Below are positions 15,304 to 24,407 of a stretch of DNA of 64,000 nucleotides, piece by piece. Within the stretch, counting starts at the first letter, position 1. Each line of letters opens with the position of its first letter. The notes beneath the pieces were generated by a model. The model had not been told where the DNA came from, searched no databases, and saw nothing but the letters and a program-made list of their open reading frames with translations. The DNA is from Streptococcus sp. bf_0095. GTDB taxonomy: Bacteria; Bacillota; Bacilli; Lactobacillales; Streptococcaceae. Location of the stretch: the NCBI RefSeq assembly GCF_004166885.1, contig NZ_RCYU01000001.1, positions 248,001-312,000 of the forward strand, in the 5' to 3' direction. The translations under genes were made by a program, and so were the position numbers.

Positions 15304-16573
15304 ACACCAAGCGATCTTAGATTATTTGGAGAAACTACCAATTGGCAAGCGTGTCAGTGTGAGAAGTATCTCGAACTATTTACAGGTAAGTGATGGGACC
15401 GCCTATCGGGCCATTAAAGAAGCCGAAAATCGTGGAATTGTTGAAACGAGACCTCGTAGTGGGACTGTTCGTGTTAAGTCCAAAAAGGCTGTCCTGGAAC
15501 ATCTGACTTTTCGAGAGATTGTAGAAATAACCGGTTCGGAAGTCTTGGCAGGTAAAGAAGGACTGGAACGAGAGTTCAATAAGTTTTATATCGGTGCCAT
15601 GACAGAAGAGCATATTTTAGATTATGTATCTGAAGGTGGGCTCCTCATTGTTGGAGACCGGACCAATATCCAACGTCTGGCCCTCAAACACGACAATGCT
15701 GTTCTTGTAACTGGTGGTTTCGATGTCGATCCTTCTATTTTGGAACTAGGTAACAGTGGTCAAACTCCTATCTTACGTACCAAGCATGATACTTATACTG
15801 TGGCGACCATGATCAATCGCGCTCTCGCCAACATGCAAATCAAAACAGACATTTTAACGGTTGAACAAGTCTATTCACCTATGCATGAATATGGTTTTTT
15901 ACGGGAAACAGATACCGTACGTGACTATCTAGATTTGGTAAGAAAGAGCCGTTTTAGTCGCTTTCCTGTCGTTAATCAACACCAAATGGTTGTTGGAGTG
16001 GTGACTATGCGGGATGCCGGCGATAAGGCACCCCAGACAACTCTGGACAAGGTCATGTCACGTACCGTCTTTACGACAAACCTTTCTTCTAGTATCGCCA
16101 ATGTCAGTCAACGCATGATTGCAGAAGACTTTGAGATGATCCCTGTTATTCGGAGCAATCAGACCTTGTTAGGTGTCATTACCCGTCGTGCAGTCATGGA
16201 CCGGATGAGTAAGGAACAATTGTCTGGATTACCAACCTTTAGTGAACAAATCAGTCAAAAAGTGGTTCTGCAAGCCAATCATTTTGAACTGACGGTTGAA
16301 CCAAGCATGTTAGAAAAAAGTGGCGTTCTCTCGAATGGCGTTCTCACTGAAGTTTTAACAACGGTCACTCGCCAGCTCATGATGAATTCTGGAAAAAATT
16401 TAATTATCGAACAGCTGTTGGTCTATTATCTTCAAGCTGTTCAAGTGGACGATACCTTGCGGATTGAAACGCGTATTGTTCGCCAAACAAGACGATCGGC
16501 TATTATAGATTTTGATTTGTATTTGAATCTGCAGCTGGTCACGAAAGCCACCGTTACTTTGAAAATTAATTAG
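15296..16573 (+). CDS. DRTGG/CBS/HotDog-domain regulator-like protein (YtoI family)
   Basis: 425 residues with an unusual domain string: N-terminal winged-helix DNA-binding region (about 1-62, VSDGTAYRAIKEAENRGIV), DRTGG domain (about 68-180, including GGLLIVGDR), two CBS motifs (about 190-310, SRFPVVNQHQMVVGVVTMRD and FEMIPVIRSNQTLLGVITRR) and a C-terminal HotDog fold (about 315-425). B. subtilis YtoI has the same plan; no ligand is established. CBS and DRTGG domains often sense adenine nucleotides, so a nucleotide-controlled regulator is a fair guess. Co-transcribed with murA and map. Confidence 0.85.
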   Translation: MSKHQAILDYLEKLPIGKRVSVRSISNYLQVSDGTAYRAIKEAENRGIVETRPRSGTVRVKSKKAVLEHLTFREIVEITGSEVLAGKEGLEREFNKFYIGAMTEEHILDYVSEGGLLIVGDRTNIQRLALKHDNAVLVTGGFDVDPSILELGNSGQTPILRTKHDTYTVATMINRALANMQIKTDILTVEQVYSPMHEYGFLRETDTVRDYLDLVRKSRFSRFPVVNQHQMVVGVVTMRDAGDKAPQTTLDKVMSRTVFTTNLSSSIANVSQRMIAEDFEMIPVIRSNQTLLGVITRRAVMDRMSKEQLSGLPTFSEQISQKVVLQANHFELTVEPSMLEKSGVLSNGVLTEVLTTVTRQLMMNSGKNLIIEQLLVYYLQAVQVDDTLRIETRIVRQTRRSAIIDFDLYLNLQLVTKATVTLKIN

Positions 16574-16590
16574 AATGGAAGTAGGAATAG

Positions 16591-17451
16591 ATGATTACAT
16601 TGAAATCACAGCGTGAGATCGAAGCCATGGACCGTGCAGGAGATTTTCTTGCCAGTATCCATATTGGCCTTCGGGATTTGATCAAACCGGGTCTTGATCT
16701 TTGGGAAGTAGAAGAGTATGTTCGACGTCGCTGTAAAGAAGCCAATGTCTTGCCCCTACAGATCGGTGTGGAAGGAAGTCTGATGGACTATCCCTATGCA
16801 ACTTGTTGTGGGATCAATGATGAAGTGGCTCATGCCTTTCCTCGCCACTATCTGTTAAAAGACGGTGACCTCTTAAAGGTGGATATGGTCTTGTCAGAGC
16901 CATTAGATAAGTCTGTTGTTGATGTTTCAAAACTAGACTTTGATAATGTAGCTCAGGTGAAAAAATATACAGAAAACTACTCTGGTGGTTTGGCAGATTC
17001 TTGTTGGGCTTATGCAGTCGGGAATGTATCCCAAGAAGTAAAGGATCTCATGGATGTCACCAAGGAGTGTCTCTACAAGGGGATTGAGCAAGCAGTTGTC
17101 GGAAATCGCCTAGGAGACATTGGTGCAGCTATTCAGGAATATGCTGAAAGCAAAGGATATGGAGTGGTCCGTGACTTGGTCGGTCATGGAGTCGGTCCAA
17201 CTATGCATGAAGAACCTATGGTTCCCCACTACGGACGTGCAGGACGTGGGTTGCGCTTACGTGAAGGTATGGTCTTGACCATTGAACCAATGATTAATAC
17301 CGGAACTTGGGAAATCGATACAGATATGAAGACAGGTTGGGCCCATAAAACCCTTGATGGTGGTCTTTCTTGTCAGTACGAACATCAGTTTGTGATTACG
17401 AAAGATGGTCCGGTTATTTTAACCAGTCAAGGTGAAGAAGGAACCTATTAA
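16591..17451 (+). CDS. map: Methionine aminopeptidase, type I
   Basis: Removes the N-terminal Met from new proteins. 286 residues, longer than the roughly 250 of most type I enzymes because of an insert (about residues 105-132, DKSVVDVSKLDFDNVAQVKK) that is typical of streptococci. Metal ligands are visible in the segments KVDMVLSE, LVGHGVGPTMHEEP, LTIEPM and CQYEHQFVIT. It follows the DRTGG/CBS gene by 17 nt. Confidence 0.95.
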   Translation: MITLKSQREIEAMDRAGDFLASIHIGLRDLIKPGLDLWEVEEYVRRRCKEANVLPLQIGVEGSLMDYPYATCCGINDEVAHAFPRHYLLKDGDLLKVDMVLSEPLDKSVVDVSKLDFDNVAQVKKYTENYSGGLADSCWAYAVGNVSQEVKDLMDVTKECLYKGIEQAVVGNRLGDIGAAIQEYAESKGYGVVRDLVGHGVGPTMHEEPMVPHYGRAGRGLRLREGMVLTIEPMINTGTWEIDTDMKTGWAHKTLDGGLSCQYEHQFVITKDGPVILTSQGEEGTY

Positions 17452-17537
17452 AAAAGTAGAGAGGAAAGAATGGAGCTGAATAGATAAAACGGTTTCGCTC
17501 TTTTCTCTTTTTATGATTTTTTTAGGGAGGGGAAGAT

Positions 17538-18506
17538 ATGAAAAAGTTTCTAAAATGGCTAGGCCAACGACCGTTTATTAAGGGATTTCTGCGCTTTTAT
17601 ATGGCCTCTGAATCGGATATCACTAGTATAGCAGTAGCCTATTATTTATTGATTTCGATTCTCCCTTTATTGTTGATTGCAACCAATATCCTCCCTTACT
17701 TTCATATTCGTCCGACTCAGATTTTGCTGACCTTGCGTGAAGTCTTACCTGCTTCCATGTACCGCATTGTTTTGCAAGTTATTTCATCGGTGCTTACCAA
17801 GCCGTCTACTGGTTTGCTGAGTTTCTCCATCATTTCTGCTTTATGGGTCTCTTCACAGTGTATCGCTTACCTGCAAAGGGCCTTCAATAAAAGTTATGGA
17901 GTGGAGAAGGAGAGGGGGATTATCTGGGCGAGAATTTTCAGTATCTTGATTAGTTTTGCTCTACAAGGTCTGTTTGGTCTATCTCTCGTTTTGACTATGT
18001 TTGGCCGTATGATTATTCGTACCGTCTACCAGATTTTCAAGTTTGATGAAAGTATCTACCTTCGCCTTCTAAATATTTCCGGCCCTTCGGTTTACTTCCT
18101 TCTCTTTTTGACCTTGCTCTTGCTCTATTACACCCTGCCCAATATCAAAATTCCTAAGTTTCGCTATGTCTTTCCAGGAGCCATCTTTGTGACAGCAGTC
18201 CTTTATTTGACCTTGAATATCTTCTGGAAATATGTCGATCACTATATCACGAGTTTCTTAGATGCTCGTTTCTTCGGATCTGTCCTTTTAGCAGTCATTA
18301 TGTTCTGGTTTATCTTGGTAGCCAAGGTGTTGATTATTGGTTGTATCTTAAATGCTAGTATTCAGTATGCGATTGAAGCACGATTCGAGACAAAAGACGG
18401 GGATGTGGTAGCCAAGTATAAGATAGGTCAAGTAGCTTTTCACCAAAAGGAAGCTTCACTCAAGCGTCGTTTTCATCTTAAAAATTTGAGAAAAAATCAA
18501 GAATAA
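17538..18506 (+). CDS. YihY/BrkB family membrane protein
   Basis: 322 residues with about six transmembrane helices (from roughly residue 33 to 275) and a basic C-terminal tail (KRRFHLKNLRKNQE). The family was once misnamed ribonuclease BN; no enzyme activity is established and a transport or channel role is suspected. Start MKKFLKWLGQRPFIKGFLRF after GGGAGGGG. It is 86 nt after map and ends in a terminator at 18527. Confidence 0.88.
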   Translation: MKKFLKWLGQRPFIKGFLRFYMASESDITSIAVAYYLLISILPLLLIATNILPYFHIRPTQILLTLREVLPASMYRIVLQVISSVLTKPSTGLLSFSIISALWVSSQCIAYLQRAFNKSYGVEKERGIIWARIFSILISFALQGLFGLSLVLTMFGRMIIRTVYQIFKFDESIYLRLLNISGPSVYFLLFLTLLLLYYTLPNIKIPKFRYVFPGAIFVTAVLYLTLNIFWKYVDHYITSFLDARFFGSVLLAVIMFWFILVAKVLIIGCILNASIQYAIEARFETKDGDVVAKYKIGQVAFHQKEASLKRRFHLKNLRKNQE

Positions 18507-18526
18507 TCTTAAAGAAATAAAATAGG

Positions 18527-18555
18527 AAAAAGCCGGTTTTCATCCGGCTTTTTTG
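18527..18555 (+). terminator. Terminator after yihY-like gene
   Basis: AAAAGCCGG and CCGGCTTTT close a TTTTCAT loop, followed by T residues. Confidence 0.9.
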
Positions 18556-18569
18556 TTATTTCTGAATAG

Positions 18570-18600
18570 TTTGTTGCAAATGCAACAAAAATGTGATAAA
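18570..18600 (+). promoter_or_regulatory. Palindromic operator overlapping the promoter of the marR gene
   Basis: TTTGTTGCA-AA-TGCAACAAA (18570-18589) is a perfect 9-bp inverted repeat. TTGTTG (18571-18576) can serve as -35 with a GATAAA-type -10 at 18595-18600, so a bound dimer would cover the -35. This is the usual layout for an autorepressing MarR protein. Confidence 0.7.
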
Positions 18601-18626
18601 CTCCATTTAAAGGAAAGGAGGAGCAA

Positions 18627-19091
18627 ATGAAGGTTTTAAGAGAGATTGGCATCATAGCCCGAGCCTTAGATTCGATTGCTAATATTGAGTTCCGAGATTT
18701 GGAGCTAGCAAGAGGCCAATACCTGTATTTGGTGCGGATTGGAGAGCACCCAGGGATTATTCAAGAGGAGTTATCCGATTTATTAAAAGTGGACCGTTCA
18801 ACAGTAGCTCGCTCTGTCAAAAAATTAGCGGATAAAGGATTTATCCGAGAATTAAACGATCATTCAAATCAAAAGATAAAAAAATGGGTCCTAACGGAAA
18901 AGGGACAAGCGCTTTATCCTTTCATACTTGCTGAGCATACTTATTCTGAGAAGGCTGCCTTAAAAGGTTTTTCACAGACAGAAATTCTTCAATTAGAAAA
19001 ATGGCTGGCAAAAATGAGTGAAAACGTCGCAGCGGATTGGGAGCTAGTGAAAAAAGGCCAAAAAAGAAATTATAGTGAGGAAAAGAAATGA
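18627..19091 (+). CDS. MarR family transcriptional regulator
   Basis: 154-residue winged-helix regulator. The recognition region is LSDLLKVDRSTVARSVKKLADKGFIREL, followed by the wing (DHSNQKIKKWVLTEKG). AAAGGAAAGGAGG precedes the ATG. A perfect palindrome lies at its promoter, so it probably controls itself and the gene it overlaps by four bases (a B3/4-domain protein). The effector is unknown; no Cys pair of the OhrR type is present. Confidence 0.92.
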   Translation: MKVLREIGIIARALDSIANIEFRDLELARGQYLYLVRIGEHPGIIQEELSDLLKVDRSTVARSVKKLADKGFIRELNDHSNQKIKKWVLTEKGQALYPFILAEHTYSEKAALKGFSQTEILQLEKWLAKMSENVAADWELVKKGQKRNYSEEKK

Positions 19092-19795
19092 AAGTTACAA
19101 TAGATCAAGAGTTTTGGGATTTGTTTCCCCAAGCACAAGTAGTGGTGATGACTGTAGAAGGAATCGACAATCATGTCGACGAGAGCAAGGATTCCTATTT
19201 TAAGGATTTACTCGACAAGGGAGTCGCACGATCAAAAGCCTTCATCGATGATGAACAATTCACTGCCAGCCCGGTTGTTCAGGAATGGCGTCAGGCTTTT
19301 AGCAAATTCAAGACCAAAAAAGGAGCCCGCTCTTCCATTGAAGCCTTATTGAAACGTGTTTCGCAAGGACGGGAGTTTTATCCCATTAATCCTTTAGTTG
19401 ATTTGTATAATAGTGTCTCTCTTGCCTATGCTATCCCATGTGGTGGTGAGGACATGGAAAAGTTAGCTGGAGGCTTATCTTTAGGAAAAGCAAAGGAGGG
19501 AGAGCCATTCTTCCCATTAGGAGCTGAGGAAGATGCTCCAGCTTTGCCGGAAGAGATCATCTATTATGACCAAGAAGGGGCTGTTTGCCGTTGTTTAAAT
19601 TGGCGGGAAGCTAAAAGGACGATGTTGACAGAAGAAACTCGTCAAGCTATTCTTGTTATGGAAGCAGTGACTGAAGAGCAAGGAGAACGTGCTAAAGAAG
19701 CAATGGACGAATTAAAAGGCTTAGTCAAGGACTATTTTGGTGTAGAAGGAAAGATTTCTTATTTAAGCGCCCAAACATCTAGTTTAGAAGTTTAA
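19088..19795 (+). CDS. B3/4 domain-containing protein
   Basis: 235 residues resembling the B3/B4 domain of the phenylalanyl-tRNA synthetase beta chain, which occurs as a free-standing protein in many bacteria and may edit or bind amino acids or tRNA. Typical pieces are SPVVQEWRQAFSKFKTKKGARSS, INPLVDLYNSVSLAYAIPCGGED, and LNWREAKRTML with a Cys pair just before it (VCRCLNW). Translationally coupled to the marR gene (ATGA overlap), so it is the likely regulatory target. Copy 2 of the three-hairpin element lies behind it. Confidence 0.85.
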   Translation: MKVTIDQEFWDLFPQAQVVVMTVEGIDNHVDESKDSYFKDLLDKGVARSKAFIDDEQFTASPVVQEWRQAFSKFKTKKGARSSIEALLKRVSQGREFYPINPLVDLYNSVSLAYAIPCGGEDMEKLAGGLSLGKAKEGEPFFPLGAEEDAPALPEEIIYYDQEGAVCRCLNWREAKRTMLTEETRQAILVMEAVTEEQGERAKEAMDELKGLVKDYFGVEGKISYLSAQTSSLEV

Positions 19796-19801
19796 AAAAA
19801 T

Positions 19802-19976
19802 GAGAGTGGGACAGAAATCGGTCATTCGTTAGAATTCGATTTTGTCGTCCGACCTCCGCACAGTTGAGTAGAGCTATAAAAACTGATGAAATCAGCGTAG
19901 TAGAGCCCACTCAATCACTGCGTCTTGCTCGACAATCCAAAGACAATTGAGAGGCCAGGACTTTTGTCCCAGCCTC
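19802..19976 (+). repeat. Dispersed three-hairpin element, copy 2
   Basis: Same 175-bp element as at 10017. Differences include GTCCGAC in place of GTCCCAC, which breaks one pair of the first stem, and ACTGAT in place of GCTGAT in the middle hairpin. It lies between the convergent B3/4 gene and gtrA. Confidence 0.9.
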
Positions 19977-19996
19977 ATTTTGGTTTTCCACGGAAG

Positions 19997-20434
19997 TTAC
20001 TTTTTATTTCGGAAGACAAAAAGTTTGCTGAAGACATAGTTCAAAATGACAATCATAACTTGGGCAGCAAACGTTTCGATGGTATTGATAGCCGTACGAT
20101 TCATATTGACAAACTGACCAATGATTTGCGGATACTGGGTCACAAAGATGGTAGTCATCAGGAGATCCAGAACGAGAGTGCCCATTCGAGCGAAAGAGAA
20201 GACAATTAAGCGTTTGAACCAGCCTTTTCTTTCTTGTTTAAAGACAATAGTATCGTTGGTAGCAAAGGCAAAGAGAATCCCTGCAATATTTCCAATCAAG
20301 GTAGCTAGTTGTTCCTGGTCCGTCAGTTGGAAAACAATCAGCCGGGTAGCAACAGAGACAATAGTAGTAGCAACACCAAAAATCAGGTAGGCTAAAATTT
20401 CATTATTAAAGATGCGATGGACTAGTTTTTTCAT
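19997..20434 (-). CDS. GtrA-like membrane protein
   Basis: 145 residues with four predicted helices: FGVATTIVSVATRLIVFQL, IGNIAGILFAFATNDTIVF, a third near MGTLVLDLLMTTIFV and a last near VMIVILNYVFSKLFVF. GtrA-family proteins are thought to move undecaprenyl-linked sugars across the membrane for glycosylation of wall polymers. It stands alone on the minus strand, divergent from queT, so its partner glycosyltransferase is elsewhere. The -10 box is probably TATGAT (minus strand, about 20444-20449). Confidence 0.88.
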   Translation of the reverse strand: MKKLVHRIFNNEILAYLIFGVATTIVSVATRLIVFQLTDQEQLATLIGNIAGILFAFATNDTIVFKQERKGWFKRLIVFSFARMGTLVLDLLMTTIFVTQYPQIIGQFVNMNRTAINTIETFAAQVMIVILNYVFSKLFVFRNKK

Positions 20435-20464
20435 ACAATTAGTCTATCATAATTCCCTTATTTG

Positions 20465-20473
20465 TGCTATACT
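20465..20473 (+). promoter_or_regulatory. Extended -10 promoter of queT
   Basis: TGCTATACT, extended -10, about 35 nt upstream of the riboswitch. Confidence 0.6.
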
Positions 20474-20508
20474 TATAAAGTTGGTTTGTGGAATGCAACT
20501 CTATCAAG

Positions 20509-20592
20509 AGGGGTTCATTGGCAAAGATCAACCCTTGGTGCTTAGCTTCTTTCACCAAGCATATTAGACGCGGAAAAACCGCTAAAGGAGAA
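20509..20592 (+). promoter_or_regulatory. preQ1-II riboswitch of queT
   Basis: This class (COG4708 RNA) is known from Streptococcaceae ahead of queT genes. Seen here: outer GGGTT/AACCC pairing (20511-20534), the diagnostic hairpin CTTGGTG-CTTAGCTTCTTT-CACCAAG (20534-20559), the joining segment CATATTAGA, a short hairpin GCGG-AAAAA-CCGC (20570-20582), and then AAAGGAG (20584-20590), the ribosome binding site. Binding of preQ1 is expected to hide that site and lower transporter synthesis. Confidence 0.88.
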
Positions 20593-20596
20593 AACG

Positions 20597-21106
20597 ATGA
20601 AAAACTATACTGTTCGTGACTTGGCACAGATTGCTCTAGTTGCAGCTCTCTATGTGGCCTTGACCATTACTCCCCCATTGAATGCCATCGGAAGCAATGA
20701 GATCCAATTCCGTGTTTCTGAAATGCTCAATTTCATGGCTTTCTACAATCGGAAATACATTTGGTCGGTGACAATTGGCTGTATGATTTCTAACTTCCTG
20801 AGTTATGGGATTGTCGACGTGGTCGTTGGTGGCGGATCTACTTTGGTCTTCGTCACACTTGGAGTATATCTCTTTAAACGTTACGAAAAGACAGATCTCT
20901 TTAATGGATGGATTCGCAAGGATCATTTCTTATTCTCAATTTTCTTTGCCCTCTCTATGTTTACGATTGCCTTAGAATTGCATATCTTGAACAAAACACC
21001 ATTCTTCTTGAATTGGTTGACAACTGGTTTGGGTGAATTTGCTTCCCTGATTGTCGGAGCTATTTTGATTAAAAAGATTGCCCAACGTATTGATTTGACT
21101 CAATAG
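20597..21106 (+). CDS. queT: Queuosine precursor transporter QueT (COG4708)
   Basis: 169-residue membrane protein, the substrate-binding S component of an ECF-type importer for a queuosine precursor, as judged by family and by the preQ1 riboswitch ahead of it. Signature parts are ALVAALYVALTITPPLNAIG and FRVSEMLNFMAFYN near the N terminus, with about five or six helices. No energy-coupling genes are adjacent; the shared ECF module is presumably elsewhere. Copy 3 of the dispersed element follows. Confidence 0.93.
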   Translation: MKNYTVRDLAQIALVAALYVALTITPPLNAIGSNEIQFRVSEMLNFMAFYNRKYIWSVTIGCMISNFLSYGIVDVVVGGGSTLVFVTLGVYLFKRYEKTDLFNGWIRKDHFLFSIFFALSMFTIALELHILNKTPFFLNWLTTGLGEFASLIVGAILIKKIAQRIDLTQ

Positions 21107-21113
21107 TCTACTA

Positions 21114-21287
21114 GAGAGTGGAACAGAAATCGGTAATTCGTTAGAATTCGATTTCGTCGTCCCACCTCCGCACAGTTGAGTAGGGCTGTAAAAGCTGATG
21201 AAATCGGCGTAGTAGAGCCCACTCAACCACTTCGTCTTGCTCGATAATCCAAAGATAATTGAGAGGCTAGGACTTTTGTCCTAGATC
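21114..21287 (+). repeat. Dispersed three-hairpin element, copy 3
   Basis: Same element, with GTGGAAC in place of GTGGGAC at the 5' stem, ATCGGC in place of ATCAGC (a wobble pair keeps the inner stem) and a changed end (GTCCTAGATC) followed by seven T. Confidence 0.9.
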
Positions 21288-21380
21288 TTTTTTTGTTGCC
21301 ATTGCCGAATCCGATTCATTCAAATAATAGATATTTTTCGCTAATGGAGTAGTCAGAAAGGCCCCAGTAAAGCGTTTTTA

Positions 21381-23354
<1,974 letters not shown>

Positions 23355-23362
23355 AGGCATGT

Positions 23363-24331
23363 ATGGAAAATAAGATTAAAAAAGCACGAGTGATATATAA
23401 TCCGACCTCTGGTCAGGAAATCATTAAAAAGAACATCGCAGAAGTCTTAGATGTTTTAGAGGATGTCGGCTACGAAACAAGTGCCTATCAGACCACTCCA
23501 GAGCCCTTATCAGCCCAATTAGAAGCAGAACGGGCTGCTAAAGCAGGATTTGATTTGATCATTGCCGCTGGGGGAGATGGAACCATTAATGAGGTAGTTA
23601 ACGGGGTTGCTAGTCTCGAACACCGTCCAAAAATGGCTTTTATCCCTACGGGAACAACCAATGATTACGCGCGTGCTCTGAAGATTCCAATGGGAGATCC
23701 TGTAGCTGCTGCAAGGATTATTGAAAAGAACCAAACCATCCAAATGGACATTGGACGGGCATACGGAAGTAAATATTTTATCAATATTGCTGCTGCAGGG
23801 ACCTTGTCTGAATTGACCTTTAGTGTGCCGAGTGAGGTGAAGTCGCGCTATGGCTACTTTGCTTATGTAGCGGAGGCAGTGAAGAAGTTCCCTAAGAATA
23901 AAACCCGCAAGGTGCGGATTGAGCACGACAATGGGGTCTATGTTGGACCAGTTTCGCTTGTCTTCGTGGCTCTGACCAATTCAATCGGTGGCTTTGAAAG
24001 TGTGGCACCAGATGCTAAACTTGATGATGGGAATTTCACCTTGATTTTAGTGAAAACCGCTAAATTATTTGATATGTTGTCCCTCATTATGCAAGCTGTT
24101 AATGGTGGAAAACACGTCAACGATTCAAATATTGAATACCTCAAGACTTCTAAATTGAAGATTGAAGTTTTGGATAACAAGGAAGAGTTTAAAATCAATT
24201 TAGATGGTGAATATGGTGGCGATACGCCAGTAGAACTGGAAGTCTTCCACAATCACTTGGAATTTTTTGCCAACATCGATGAAATTAATGACGATGCTCT
24301 GGTTCATTCAGAATATAAATTAGAAGAATAA
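23363..24331 (+). CDS. Diacylglycerol/lipid kinase family protein
   Basis: 322 residues of the DgkB/YegS lipid kinase family, which phosphorylates diacylglycerol (or another lipid) with ATP. Visible motifs: YNPTSGQE near the N terminus, AGGDGTINEVVNG (catalytic loop), FIPTGTTNDYARAL, then NIAAAGTLSELT and the C-terminal FKINLDGEYGGDTPVELEV. In Gram-positives with LTA, DgkB recycles diacylglycerol left from LTA synthesis, which fits the ltaS gene downstream. Located between ligA and pulA as in pneumococcus. Confidence 0.9.
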   Translation: MENKIKKARVIYNPTSGQEIIKKNIAEVLDVLEDVGYETSAYQTTPEPLSAQLEAERAAKAGFDLIIAAGGDGTINEVVNGVASLEHRPKMAFIPTGTTNDYARALKIPMGDPVAAARIIEKNQTIQMDIGRAYGSKYFINIAAAGTLSELTFSVPSEVKSRYGYFAYVAEAVKKFPKNKTRKVRIEHDNGVYVGPVSLVFVALTNSIGGFESVAPDAKLDDGNFTLILVKTAKLFDMLSLIMQAVNGGKHVNDSNIEYLKTSKLKIEVLDNKEEFKINLDGEYGGDTPVELEVFHNHLEFFANIDEINDDALVHSEYKLEE

Positions 24332-24407
24332 TGGAGAAACATTGCTGAGAGTGGGCAATGCCAGTTTCTTCTTACTTAGTTAATTAGGAAATAGGAAATA
24401 CAAGAGG

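Noticed and set aside
19925..20209. 94-codon frame starting in dispersed element copy 2 and running antisense to gtrA
   Set aside because: It is a by-product of the repeat plus the reverse of gtrA; the same start sequence recurs in other copies with unrelated ends.
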